Notes under the pieces: model-generated | Databases searched by the model: none | Told to the model about the DNA's origin: nothing | Seen by the model: the letters and a program-made list of their open reading frames with translations, nothing else | Shown here: one piece after another, positions 1-7,625 of the stretch | Layout of the letters: each line of letters begins with the position of its first letter | Position numbering within the stretch: position 1 is the first letter of the stretch | Assembly: GCA_964385045.1 (NCBI GenBank) | Contig: CAYLNM010000071.1 | Coordinates: 1-21,857 of the forward strand | DNA length: 21,857 nucleotides | DNA from: CAYLNM01 sp964385045 | GTDB taxonomy: Bacteria > Planctomycetota > Phycisphaerae > Phycisphaerales > SM1A02 | Reading direction: 5' to 3' | Made by a program: the position numbers and the translations under genes

Positions 1-547
1 CGCCCCGGCTGTCCCCCGCCGACGCCCCGGCCTGCACCGGCCAGCCCACCACCAGCGACGCGGCCGAGAGCCCCGCCGCGCCGCTCACGAACGTCGCGGC
101 GAGCAGCCCGCCCCACCACGACCACTCGCTTCGTGGACCCGGCCGTCGCTCGCTCCACGCTCCGGCCCCGATCGCGGCGAGGCCGACCACCATCGCCGCG
201 GTGAGCAGGCCACGGTGCACCGCGGCGAGGGGCGAGGTTCCGCTCGTCCCGGCGATGCCGCCCCACTCGACCGCCGCGACGAGCACGAGGAAGCCCACCC
301 CGATCCCGCCCGCGAGACGGGCCGCTCGGTGCCAGCCGGGCCGCTCCCCCACGGCCCAGAGCACCTCGGCGACCGACGCCACGAGCAGGATCGCCGCGGG
401 CAGCAGCACCGCCAGCACGGCCCCGTCGGCGCCGCCGGCCGGCCCCGCCATCGGCAGCGCCCGCGTCGCCGCTGCCAGCGCGGCGGTGCCGACGATCGAC
501 AGCGCGACGATCGTCACCACCAGTCCCAGGATCCGGGTGCGTCGCAT
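1..547 (-). CDS. Multi-spanning membrane protein, partial (cut by the left edge)
   Basis: The minus strand is open from an ATG at 547 to the window edge (182 codons, no stop). The protein is hydrophobic, with about five likely membrane segments at residues 7-29, 42-65, 79-97, 113-131 and 147-168; the first may be an uncleaved signal anchor. Short charged loops (ERRPGPRSEW) separate the last two. A GGGAGG ribosome site lies 7 nt upstream of the ATG, which supports this start. The gene begins 16 nt after the stop of the flavocytochrome gene, so the two are probably co-transcribed and may work together, for example as a membrane partner in electron transfer. That role is only inference from position. 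I do not recognise the family and the C-terminus is missing. Confidence 0.75.
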   Translation of the reverse strand, partial: MRRTRILGLVVTIVALSIVGTAALAAATRALPMAGPAGGADGAVLAVLLPAAILLVASVAEVLWAVGERPGWHRAARLAGGIGVGFLVLVAAVEWGGIAGTSGTSPLAAVHRGLLTAAMVVGLAAIGAGAWSERRPGPRSEWSWWGGLLAATFVSGAAGLSAASLVVGWPVQAGASAGDSRG

Positions 548-563
548 CGCGCCTCCCTCGATC

Positions 564-1979
564 TCAGAGCGCGAACCGCTCGCCGTGGATCCGGCTCGGC
601 GGGACGCCCCACGCCAGCAGGTCCCTCGTCACCAGGTCCGTCATCGCCGGCGGCGCGCAGAGGTAGACCGCCTTGCCCTCGGGCGTCCCGCAGACCTCCT
701 CCAGCACGGACCGGTCCACGTAGCCGCGCCGGCCCGCCCAGGCCTCGTCGGCGTCGCTGAGCACGTGGACGACCGTCAGGTCCGGATGATCCGACGCGGC
801 GATCCGCTCGAGCTCCTCGCGGAAGGCGATGTCGGCCTCGGTGCGGTTGGCGTACACCAGCGTCACCCGTGCGTCCGATCCGGTGTCGTGCAGGTGCCGG
901 ATCATCGCCCGGATCGGCGTCACGCCGATGCCGCCGGCGATCATCACAACGTCGTCCTCGTCCCGGTGCAGCACGTGCGTGAAACGCCCGTAGGGTCCGA
1001 GGACGCTCGCCGTGTCGCCGGCCCGCAGCGCCGGCACCTTCGCGGTGAAGTCGCCGGAGGCCTTGATGGTGGAGCTCACGGTTCCGTCCTCGGTGGGCGA
1101 GGACGAGATCGTCCAGTGGTGCTCCTCGGTCGGCAGCTCGTCACTCGCGGCGTGGAACGTGACGAAGTGGAACTGGCCGGGCAGATGATCCGGCCCGCCG
1201 CGCCCGTCCCGCCCATCTCGCCCGCCCCCGCCGTCCGGCGGGCGGAGGCGGACGGTCGTGACGTCCCGCACCGCCGGTTCGACCGCCACCACGGACCAGG
1301 CCCGACGTCGCAGCCGGATCGGTCGCACGATCTTGTGGAATCCGTGGACCGCGAGCACGATCGCGGCGCCCACGACCCAGAGCGTGATCATCGCCGGTTC
1401 CCGCAGGTCGCTGCCGATCGCGAGGCTGTGGGCGAATCCCAGCCCGAGGATCGCCACCCCGAGGACGTTGTGCGACCACCGCCACCGCTGGAACTCGAAC
1501 CCGATCCGCGCTCGGAACCACGAGAGGACGATCGTCAGCACGAGCAGCAGCACGGCGGCCCGGCCGAGCCAGATCGTCCACGGCTGCGCCGGGCTCCAGA
1601 GCAGGCTCCAGCGCCCGGTGCCCGCGGCGAGCAGCAGCGGATGGGCCAGCAGGAGCACCCCGCCGAGGATCGCCATGCCCTTGTGGAAGCGAAGGATCTG
1701 GTCGAGCCCGAACGGCCGCTCGATCCACCGGAAGCGCGCCGCCAGGATCACCTGCAGGGCCAGGATCGTGATTCCCGCCAGACCGGCGTGCAGCCCGAGC
1801 GCGTGCAGGTACCCGCCGCCGGTCGCGGGGCGCGCGATCGCCGCCGTCAGCGTCACCAGCGCCGGCACCAGCACGTAGAGCGTGATCCTGAGGACCCCGG
1901 CTCCGGGGCCGCCGTGCCGATGCGCCGTGGCCATCGCCGCGCCTGCCTCTCCCGTCCCGCGGGGACGTGACGAGGCCAT
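564..1979 (-). CDS. Ferric reductase / NADPH oxidase-like flavocytochrome b
   Basis: A 471-aa membrane oxidoreductase expected to pass electrons from NAD(P)H through FAD and two hemes across the membrane. Residues about 30-220 form a six-helix ferric-reductase-type domain. Histidines H99/H113 and H170/H184, each pair 14 residues apart, are the expected bis-histidyl heme ligands. The cytoplasmic part has an FAD-binding barrel (about 226-335; HHWTISSS at 287-294, GPYGRFTH at 328-335) and a nucleotide-binding domain with GGIGVTP at 349-355 and a C-terminal LCAPPAMTD segment. There is no C-terminal 2Fe-2S domain. A Gly/Arg/Asp-rich insert at 250-263 interrupts the barrel. I chose ATG 1979 because GGGAG lies about 9 nt upstream; ATG 2030 and ATG 1934 are in-frame alternatives. 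The acceptor (ferric iron, oxygen or another) cannot be told from sequence. Confidence 0.9.
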   Translation of the reverse strand: MASSRPRGTGEAGAAMATAHRHGGPGAGVLRITLYVLVPALVTLTAAIARPATGGGYLHALGLHAGLAGITILALQVILAARFRWIERPFGLDQILRFHKGMAILGGVLLLAHPLLLAAGTGRWSLLWSPAQPWTIWLGRAAVLLLVLTIVLSWFRARIGFEFQRWRWSHNVLGVAILGLGFAHSLAIGSDLREPAMITLWVVGAAIVLAVHGFHKIVRPIRLRRRAWSVVAVEPAVRDVTTVRLRPPDGGGGRDGRDGRGGPDHLPGQFHFVTFHAASDELPTEEHHWTISSSPTEDGTVSSTIKASGDFTAKVPALRAGDTASVLGPYGRFTHVLHRDEDDVVMIAGGIGVTPIRAMIRHLHDTGSDARVTLVYANRTEADIAFREELERIAASDHPDLTVVHVLSDADEAWAGRRGYVDRSVLEEVCGTPEGKAVYLCAPPAMTDLVTRDLLAWGVPPSRIHGERFAL

Positions 1980-2060
1980 GCTCGCGGCTCCCGGCCCCCG
2001 CGCGCATCGTGGCCCGGCGCCAGACCGCACCGGGAGCCCGCTCGGCCGAGTCGTGGGGAT

Positions 2061-2525
2061 TCACCCGGGGTCGGGGGCCGGCGGAGGGCGACGTGGCACC
2101 CGACCGACCGACGTGCCGACGCGATCCTGCGACCGGGCCCGAGCGTGCGCAGCCTCGCCGGTGCGCCCTCGCGGGAGCCGCGGCACCGGGTCCTCGGGAC
2201 GAACGGTCTCGAGACCGTCCCCGGCCGCCGCGTCGAGGCCGCGCCGTCCACTGCCTCGCGCCGAGAGCTCGCGATGGCGACGTTCGACCGCGACGAGCTC
2301 CCGCTTGAGCGCGTCGTACACCGCGTCGGGGATCTCCGGCGATCCGCCGGCGCGGCAGCGGTGCTCGTGGTGCGCGATCTCGCGCCGCAGCGCCCGGGCT
2401 CGTTCGTCCGCCTCCGATCGGGTGAGCTCGTGAGCCTTGGGGCGCGAGCCCCGGCGCCGGCGGCGGCCGTCGCCGAATCCCGCCTCGTCGCCGCGTCCTT
2501 CGTCGCCGTCAGCCGTGCGAACCAT
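2061..2525 (-). CDS. LigA-related protein: stand-alone DNA-ligase Ia-like domain
   Basis: A 154-aa protein whose residues 46-87 closely resemble the N-terminal Ia subdomain of NAD-dependent DNA ligase: LRREIAHHEHRCR, then SPEIPDAVYDALKREL, then HREL. In E. coli LigA the equivalent segment binds the NMN half of NAD+. By alignment from memory, D67, Y70 and D71 match LigA D32, Y35 and D36, but the positions of Y22 and H23 are C57 and R58. A weak LigA-like GLETVRPEDPVPRL follows at about 103-116, but there is no adenylation domain (no KxDG), OB fold, helix-hairpin-helix or BRCT. The N-terminus (1-40) is charged and Arg-rich. The start is well supported: AAGGAG lies 9 nt before ATG 2525. It is either a domesticated NAD-binding fragment or a degraded ligase. 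Catalytic ligation is not expected. Confidence 0.75.
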   Translation of the reverse strand: MVRTADGDEGRGDEAGFGDGRRRRRGSRPKAHELTRSEADERARALRREIAHHEHRCRAGGSPEIPDAVYDALKRELVAVERRHRELSARGSGRRGLDAAAGDGLETVRPEDPVPRLPRGRTGEAAHARARSQDRVGTSVGRVPRRPPPAPDPG

Positions 2526-2606
2526 GAAGCCGGTCTCCTTCCCGCCGAGAGGTCCGGACCGCGATCGGGAGCCGACCGCCGGCGACGGACCCGGTCCACC
2601 ACCATC

Positions 2607-2612
2607 ACGCTA
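2607..2612 (-). promoter_or_regulatory. Candidate -10 element (TAGCGT) for the LigA-related gene
   Basis: The minus strand reads TAGCGT here, fitting TANNNT, with a weak -35-like ATTCCG 17 nt upstream (2630-2635). It lies about 80 nt before ATG 2525, in the 233-nt gap after the STAS gene. This rests on pattern only. Confidence 0.25.
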
Positions 2613-2656
2613 CGACGTCGTTGGACGATCGGAATCGGGATCTCGGTCGGGAAGCG

Positions 2657-2676
2657 GCACCGGCCGAGACCGGTGC
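2657..2676 (-). terminator. Hairpin in the gap after the STAS gene
   Basis: GCACCGG (2657-2663) and CCGGTGC (2670-2676) form a perfect 7-bp stem with a 6-nt loop, about 80 nt beyond the STAS stop on the minus strand. There is no run of T after it, so intrinsic termination is only possible. The rest of the gap (2526-2758) shows no gene I can support. Confidence 0.35.
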
Positions 2677-2758
2677 GGAGCATCGGGAGCCGCCCGGGGG
2701 AACGCGTGACCGGATCGCCGCGGTGGTGGCGGATCCGCCGGGCGCGCCGGACGCGCGC

Positions 2759-3121
2759 TCAGGCGCCCGTGCGCACCCACTCCCGTGCCTCCTCGATCTC
2801 GTCGAGGTGGAAGGTCTTCACCTGCATCGGGGTGAGTGCGGCGATCGGGCCGACCATCCACTCGATCCAGCGACGGTCGGCCACGACCGCGACGTGGGAG
2901 AGCCTCGAGAGGTGCCCCGGCGCCCACTTCATCTCGGCCCAGATCGCCGCGGGCTCCAGGTGGCCGATGTCCCGAAAGATCTCGATCAGGCGGGCCGAGC
3001 CCTCCTGCTCGATGATGTCGTCCACGGCCCGGGCGGCGTCCTCGAAGTCCTCCCGACTGAAGTCGCCGTCCAGCTCGAGCTCGAGGATGTTCGTCGCCGG
3101 AATGCGTCGCTGCCTGAGCAC
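2759..3121 (-). CDS. SpoIIAA/STAS-like (DUF3478) protein
   Basis: A 120-aa soluble protein that matches the SpoIIAA-like STAS family in length and pattern. An N-terminal strand (NILELELDGDF) is followed by a helix with acidic residues (EDFEDAARAVDDIIEQ), then RLIEIFRDIGHLEPAAIWAEMKW, the conserved-looking SHVAVVADRRWIEWM near residue 80, and VKTFHLDEIEEAREWVR at the C-terminus. The start is decided by the ribosome site: a GTG at 3121 has GAGGAGG 5 nt upstream and gives the family's usual length. The longer frame from ATG 3277 would overlap the upstream gene and add an unconserved Arg-rich stretch. It follows the TrkA-C gene by 88 nt on the same strand. In other bacteria such small proteins are thought to bind lipidic or membrane ligands; its role here is unknown. 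Confidence 0.85.
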   Translation of the reverse strand: MLRQRRIPATNILELELDGDFSREDFEDAARAVDDIIEQEGSARLIEIFRDIGHLEPAAIWAEMKWAPGHLSRLSHVAVVADRRWIEWMVGPIAALTPMQVKTFHLDEIEEAREWVRTGA

Positions 3122-3126
3122 GGGGG

Positions 3127-3133
3127 CCTCCTC
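3127..3133 (-). promoter_or_regulatory. Ribosome binding site GAGGAGG deciding a GTG start
   Basis: GAGGAGG on the minus strand, 5 nt before GTG 3121. It supports the short 120-aa STAS-like protein over the longer reading from ATG 3277. Confidence 0.7.
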
Positions 3134-3209
3134 GGGGCGGCCGGCAGGCAACGAGCGGCGAGCAGTGGGCGGCGAGCCGCGAACGGCACGCGTCGCCACC
3201 AGCGACGGC

Positions 3210-4292
3210 TCATCGTCTGTCCGACAGGCGACCAGTGTCCCGCGGCGCCGCATCGCGTCCATCGGGCAGGCCCCCATCGCCGGTCGCCTCGGCCCCGGTC
3301 CTGGTCTCGGTCTCGGTCTTGGTCTCGCGCCGCGTGTCCGCCGCGCCGCGCCGAGGGTGCGCGCCGCCGCGCCGCACGCCCCCGGCCTCGCGCCGCGGAT
3401 GCCCGGAGCCGCGCCGCGGGCCCGCGGAGCCGCCCCGCACGGCCTCGGTCTCGCGCCGCGTGTCCACCGAGCCGCGCTGCGCGGCCTCGGCGGCTGCTCG
3501 CTCCCTGGCCTCCTCCGCTTCCTCGCGCTGCGCCTCCTCGCGCTCGATGTCGCGCTGACGACCCACCGCCTGCACGTGGGCGCGGTTGCCCTCGGCGCCG
3601 GCGGGCCGCTGGTCGAGCTCCTCGAACGATCCGGACCGTCCGTACAGCAGCAGCGTGTCGCCCGGCCGGAGCTCGGTGTCCGGCCGCGGCGCGCCCACGA
3701 AGCGAGTCCCGTCCCCGCGCTCGATGCCGAGGACGAGCACCCCCTCGTTGGGCAGTGACAGCTGCCGCAGGGTCCGCCCGGCGAGCCAGTCGTCCTCCTT
3801 CACGCTCAGCTCGCTCACCATGTAGTCGCCCGTGAGCCGCAGCAGCGAGGAGTAGTCGCGGACGTCCAGCCGCGTCCAGCGCTGCAGGGCCCACTCGATC
3901 CACCGCTGCATCCACCGGTCCACCCACCCGCTGTGCGAGATCGCCATGAGCGTCACGAGGGCGACCGCGAGCAGGGCCACCCGGGCCCACACCGAGTCGA
4001 TCACGCCCTCGGCCTCGCCGGTGCCGGTGAACGAGAGGATCAGGGACGACACCGCGGTCACGATGCCGGCGTTGCCGAGCAGCATCAGGAGCAGGATGAT
4101 CCGCCGCCGCACCGGATGCCCCACCATCCGCTCGGACTCGTCGGTGGTGAATCCGGCCCCGGTGAACGCCGAGCGGGCCTGGAAGCGGGCCATCTCGCGC
4201 GACACGCCGGTGAGCGTGAGGGCCACCGTCGCCACCCGCACGATCACGAGCGAGACCACGAGCACGATGACGAGCGAGAGGATGGCCACCAT
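3210..4292 (-). CDS. Membrane protein with C-terminal TrkA-C (RCK_C) domain; channel-like
   Basis: A 360-aa protein. Residues 1-30 form a hydrophobic helix (MVAILSLVIVLVVSLVIVRV), 61-90 a second and 101-120 a third. Between the first two, RFQARSAFTGAGFTTDESE (36-54) resembles the pore-loop/filter region of Trk/Ktr K+ transporters. Residues about 155-220 are an RCK_C ligand-binding domain (LSVKEDDWLAGRTLRQLSLP, then VLVLGIERGDGT, then LRPGDTLLLYG). A charged helix (247-272) and an unusual Arg-rich repeat tail (275-335) follow. ATG 4292 is preceded by GGAGG with 8-nt spacing. The protein probably moves or gates monovalent cations at the inner membrane under nucleotide control, but transport is inferred from the family. 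Upstream is the 583-aa membrane protein (89-nt gap) and downstream the STAS-like gene. Confidence 0.85.
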   Translation of the reverse strand: MVAILSLVIVLVVSLVIVRVATVALTLTGVSREMARFQARSAFTGAGFTTDESERMVGHPVRRRIILLLMLLGNAGIVTAVSSLILSFTGTGEAEGVIDSVWARVALLAVALVTLMAISHSGWVDRWMQRWIEWALQRWTRLDVRDYSSLLRLTGDYMVSELSVKEDDWLAGRTLRQLSLPNEGVLVLGIERGDGTRFVGAPRPDTELRPGDTLLLYGRSGSFEELDQRPAGAEGNRAHVQAVGRQRDIEREEAQREEAEEARERAAAEAAQRGSVDTRRETEAVRGGSAGPRRGSGHPRREAGGVRRGGAHPRRGAADTRRETKTETETRTGAEATGDGGLPDGRDAAPRDTGRLSDRR

Positions 4293-4381
4293 GCCGCGGA
4301 CCTCCGGTGCACGGTAGCGCCACCGGACGACGCCCCGGCGTCCCGACGTCCGCGGGCATCCGGGTCTCCCGTACCGCGGGT

Positions 4382-6133
4382 TCAGATCCGGGATCGCACG
4401 GCCCGGAACCACGCGTACAGCAGCACCAGGCCGAGCGAGAGCACCGCGGACGCGAACAGGATGACGTCGGTCGAGCTGCCGCCGACCCACGCCGCCACGT
4501 TGAGCCACGAGGTGCGGTCGTAGACCGAGAGATCGGGATCGGCCGACATCGTTCGGCCGTACTCCGAGAGCGTGAGGAACACCTCGAACACGGCGGTGAT
4601 GCCGATCGCGAGCAGGATGAGATCCGTGTAGACCGACGACTGCTCCAGCGCCCGGCCGTGCAGGTCCGAGAGACGCTCGGTGCAGTCGTCGATGAGCTCG
4701 TCGACGCGGCGTCGGAGCCGCTCCTCGAAGCGCCAGCCCGCCAGCATGGCGTCCACGCGGGCCGCGACGCGAGGCGACTGGTACTTCGCCTGCTCGTCGA
4801 CGTCCATCGCGAGCGTCCGGGCATCGCGGATCGCCGCGTCGAGCTCGGCCTTGACCGTCCGGATGCGTCGCCGGCGCTCCCCCGCCACCGAGACCGCGAG
4901 GATCCGCGAGAGCTTGCCGAGCAGGCGGTCGAAGGCCGCGTACCGGGCCTGGGCGACGACCACGGCCCGCCACGGCATGCAGAAGGGCTCGGCGACGGCC
5001 ACCCTGCCGTCTCCACCGGGCGCGACCGCCCAGCCGCGGGACGGATAGGGCCCCGGATGACTCTCCTCGGCGAACACGTAGTTGAGCCAGCTGGTACTGA
5101 CCGCCGCGCGATCGCCGTGCCAGTCGCAGCGCCCACGCTCGTCGTCGGTGACGTCCTTGATCCAGTGCTCGACCACGCGGCGCCGCGTCGCGTCGTCGAG
5201 CCCGGCCGCGGACTCCTCGCCGGCGATCGCCGCGCCAGAGGCATGGAGCACGAGCGTCCGCGTCACCCACATCGCCGGCGTCCCCCGCCCGGCCGCCTCG
5301 TCGCTCGTCGCCGGCGACGGGTGCAGGAAGGCGCCGACATCCGCCTCGCGCCCCCGCAGCCACGCGAGCAGCGGATCGACCACCGCCGCGTGGAGCTGCT
5401 CGGCCAGACGCTCGGCGAGGTGGATGCCGAGGTGCTGGAGGGCGTCGAGCCGGGCCTCGACGGCGCCCGTCGCCTCGCTCCCGGCGAGGTGGGCGGACGG
5501 GATCGGCACGTCGAGCTCGAGCACGCCGATGCCGTGGTCGAAGATCCGCAGCAGGCAGGTCGTGGGCGCAGCGGCGAGCCGCGTCGACACCGCCTCGATC
5601 GCCGCCGCGTCGGCGGGCTCGACGTCGGCCGCATGCGGCTCCCCCACCCCGGCTCCGGCGACGGCGGCCGCGGCCGAGGTCCGCGACACCGCGGTCGACG
5701 GCGTCGCCGTGGCCGCGGCCGCAGCTGCCGCCATCGGGCCCGTCAGCTCCCGGCGGCCCGCGGCGGCGGCCGTCTCGAGCGCGATCCCCAGGTCCTCCGC
5801 CGAGGGCCGCCACTCGATCTCGAGCAGGTGCATCGGCCGGACCATCGAGTCTCGGTCGATCGCCCGGTACCGGCTGCCCGCCGAGCGCGTCCACGCCGAG
5901 CCGTGGGTGAATCGGACGACCTGGACGCCGGAGCGGTCGGCGGGCCGATCCTCGCCACCGTCCTCGTGGCCCCGCACGCCGGGAACCGCGGCGAGGCGAT
6001 CGCCCGCCGCCTCCGCCGCCGCGTCCCAGGCCCTCGCGTACGCGGCGGGCCGCTCCATCGCCGCCGCCGCCCGCACCTGCAGCCCGTCCACGCGGACCGG
6101 GGCGAGGAGCTTCAGCGTCATGACCCGGGTCAT
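4382..6133 (-). CDS. Uncharacterised 583-aa protein with two C-terminal membrane helices
   Basis: I do not recognise the family. The long N-terminal part (1-395) is soluble-looking, with an Ala-rich segment near 130-200 and β-rich stretches such as TCLLRIFDHGIGVLELDVPIP. Residues 399-498 are strongly helical and charged, probably a coiled coil. Two membrane helices follow, at about 505-522 and 556-576, joined by a loop containing SEYGRTMSADPDLSVYDRTSW, and a short basic tail ends the protein. A large soluble domain, a long helix and a two-helix hairpin recall CorA topology, but no GMN motif is visible. The ATG overlaps the upstream stop as ATGA (6133-6130), with GGAG 8 nt before it inside the upstream gene, so the two are translationally coupled and probably made together. 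It likely partners the SBP-like fusion and the TrkA-C protein. Confidence 0.8.
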   Translation of the reverse strand: MTRVMTLKLLAPVRVDGLQVRAAAAMERPAAYARAWDAAAEAAGDRLAAVPGVRGHEDGGEDRPADRSGVQVVRFTHGSAWTRSAGSRYRAIDRDSMVRPMHLLEIEWRPSAEDLGIALETAAAAGRRELTGPMAAAAAAATATPSTAVSRTSAAAAVAGAGVGEPHAADVEPADAAAIEAVSTRLAAAPTTCLLRIFDHGIGVLELDVPIPSAHLAGSEATGAVEARLDALQHLGIHLAERLAEQLHAAVVDPLLAWLRGREADVGAFLHPSPATSDEAAGRGTPAMWVTRTLVLHASGAAIAGEESAAGLDDATRRRVVEHWIKDVTDDERGRCDWHGDRAAVSTSWLNYVFAEESHPGPYPSRGWAVAPGGDGRVAVAEPFCMPWRAVVVAQARYAAFDRLLGKLSRILAVSVAGERRRRIRTVKAELDAAIRDARTLAMDVDEQAKYQSPRVAARVDAMLAGWRFEERLRRRVDELIDDCTERLSDLHGRALEQSSVYTDLILLAIGITAVFEVFLTLSEYGRTMSADPDLSVYDRTSWLNVAAWVGGSSTDVILFASAVLSLGLVLLYAWFRAVRSRI

Positions 6134-7509
6134 CGGGCGTTCTCCGCATCCACCACGAGCTCGAGATCCTCCGGATCCACGAGCAGCTCCCAGCCCGCGA
6201 GCGGGCCGTCGAGGACCTTGATCCGCGCGGCCCCGGCGTCGGCGGACGCCGAATCGCCGAAGGAGGCCGGCCAGGCGAGCACGATCCCCCGGGTGCCGGC
6301 CGGCAGCCGCCGGATGTCGCCCGAGCCGTCGATCCGACGCGCGGAGACCACCGAGCGCGTCGAGACGTGGTCGCGGCCGGCGAGCTCGAGCTGCCGGCGG
6401 ACGGCCTCGACCCTGCCCCGCGCCCTCAGGCTCGCGACCGCCGCGTCGAACCGCCCGAGCAGTGCCTCGCCCGACCGATCGTCCCGCACCGCGATCCGGA
6501 GCGCCTCGGTGGACCGGGCCCGGGGATCGGCCAGCTCCGTGACCTCGATCCGTGCGGCGTCCACGCCGGTGGCGGGGTCGGCGAGGACGTACCGACCCGC
6601 GAGGCGTCCTTCGGCGAGCAGATCGATCTCGCCCGCTGCGAGCGCACGGAATGCCGCGGCCGACGTCTCGTACGTCTCGGCGACCTCCGCGATCGCGGCC
6701 AGCTCGTCCCAGACCTCGTACCCGCGGACGAGCCCGAGCCGCAGCTCGCCGCCCGCCGACGCCTCGTCCGCGTTCCTCGCTGCGCGGGCGTCGAGCCACG
6801 CCGCGACGGCCGCGTCGCCGCGCTCGCCGGCCGATCCGACGAGCTCCCGCCGCCGGAAGAGAACGTACTCGAAGCGCACCAGCGGCTCGCTCAGCCGCAG
6901 ATCCTCACGCCGGCCCTCGGTGGCGATGAAGGGGAACGCGGCCGCCGCCCCGCCCTCGGCGACCTGCTCGAGGGCCGAGCTCCAGTCGGTGAACTCGATG
7001 CGCGGCTCGTGCCCGGCGGAGCGCAGCGCCTCGCGCACCAGCTCCACCAGGGGACCGCCGTCCGGCCGCGACGGATCGACGTACGGAGGCCAGGCCTCGG
7101 TCACGATGCGCACCGGCGTCGGCGGACGCGGGGCGCGGGGGAAGATCACCAGGACCGAGATCCCGAGTCCGACGACCGCGAGGAGCGCCCCGGCGAAGAA
7201 GAGGATCCGGTGCACGGCGCGGCCCTCCGGGCTCTCGGGGTGGGCGGGGTCCCGTCCGTCGTCGCCCCGCAGGATGCCGGTGAGCGTGAGGACCGCGATC
7301 CCGAACCAGATGACGTTGACGATCGCCGACGGCAGCGCGTCGTAGTGGAACGCGTTGGCCGCGACGCCGGCCGCCCCGAGCAGGTTGAGCTGCTGGTACA
7401 GCCGGGAGCGACCGCCGAGGCGACCGATCGAGACGAGGTAGTAGGCGGTCACGTAGAGCCCCACGCCGATCCACCCGACGACGTCGACGATCACGGCCGA
7501 ATCCGGCAT
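6130..7509 (-). CDS. Fusion of CBU_0592-like membrane domain and periplasmic solute-binding (SBP_bac_3-like) domain
   Basis: A 459-aa protein. Residues 6-80 match the small three-helix CBU_0592-like family (VVGWIGVGLYVTAYYLVS, LYQQLNLLGAAGVAANAFHY, SAIVNVIWFGIAVLTL). A fourth helix at 101-124 leads to an extracytoplasmic part. Residues about 132-375 look like a type-II solute-binding protein: VRIVTEAWPPYVD, LVELVREALRSAG, FPFIATEGRREDLRLSEPL, LRLGLVRGYEVW and AAFRALAAGEIDLLAEG. The last 70 residues (GTRGIVL... LDGPLAGWELLVDPEDLELV) could be a small β-barrel of SH3-like type. ATG 7509 has GGGAG about 6 nt upstream. It is the first gene of the minus-strand cluster and overlaps the 583-aa gene. 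A membrane-anchored binding domain without ABC transporter genes beside it suggests sensing rather than uptake; that is inference. Confidence 0.85.
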   Translation of the reverse strand: MPDSAVIVDVVGWIGVGLYVTAYYLVSIGRLGGRSRLYQQLNLLGAAGVAANAFHYDALPSAIVNVIWFGIAVLTLTGILRGDDGRDPAHPESPEGRAVHRILFFAGALLAVVGLGISVLVIFPRAPRPPTPVRIVTEAWPPYVDPSRPDGGPLVELVREALRSAGHEPRIEFTDWSSALEQVAEGGAAAAFPFIATEGRREDLRLSEPLVRFEYVLFRRRELVGSAGERGDAAVAAWLDARAARNADEASAGGELRLGLVRGYEVWDELAAIAEVAETYETSAAAFRALAAGEIDLLAEGRLAGRYVLADPATGVDAARIEVTELADPRARSTEALRIAVRDDRSGEALLGRFDAAVASLRARGRVEAVRRQLELAGRDHVSTRSVVSARRIDGSGDIRRLPAGTRGIVLAWPASFGDSASADAGAARIKVLDGPLAGWELLVDPEDLELVVDAENAR

Positions 7510-7585
7510 CTCGACTCCCGGGCGAGGCGGCGACGGGGCAAGGAACGGCGGCCGCGTCCGGATCGGACCGGCCGCCTTCGCCGCG

Positions 7586-7591
7586 ATCCTA
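7586..7591 (-). promoter_or_regulatory. Candidate -10 element (TAGGAT) for the minus-strand cluster
   Basis: TAGGAT on the minus strand, about 76 nt before ATG 7509, in the 152-nt divergent gap (7510-7661). It fits TANNNT, but no clear -35 is seen, so confidence is low. Confidence 0.3.
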
Positions 7592-7625
7592 ACGCGGTTC
7601 GATCGCCCGATCCGGGAGGCGGCGG

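Noticed and set aside
201..1970. A 589-codon plus-strand open frame
   Set aside because: Antisense to the flavocytochrome and its downstream membrane protein, both of which show clear helices and motifs; this frame shows none.
3122..3277. Longer start (ATG 3277) for the STAS-like protein
   Set aside because: It would overlap the TrkA-C gene and add a non-conserved stretch; GTG 3121 has a perfect ribosome site and gives the usual length.
4330..4350. Short GACGC/GCGTC hairpin before the TrkA-C gene
   Set aside because: Only about 5 bp with a 4-nt loop, expected by chance at this GC content.
4307..7345. A 1012-codon plus-strand open frame
   Set aside because: Antisense to the 583-aa protein and the SBP fusion; low-complexity Arg/Ser/Pro composition with no recognisable domain.
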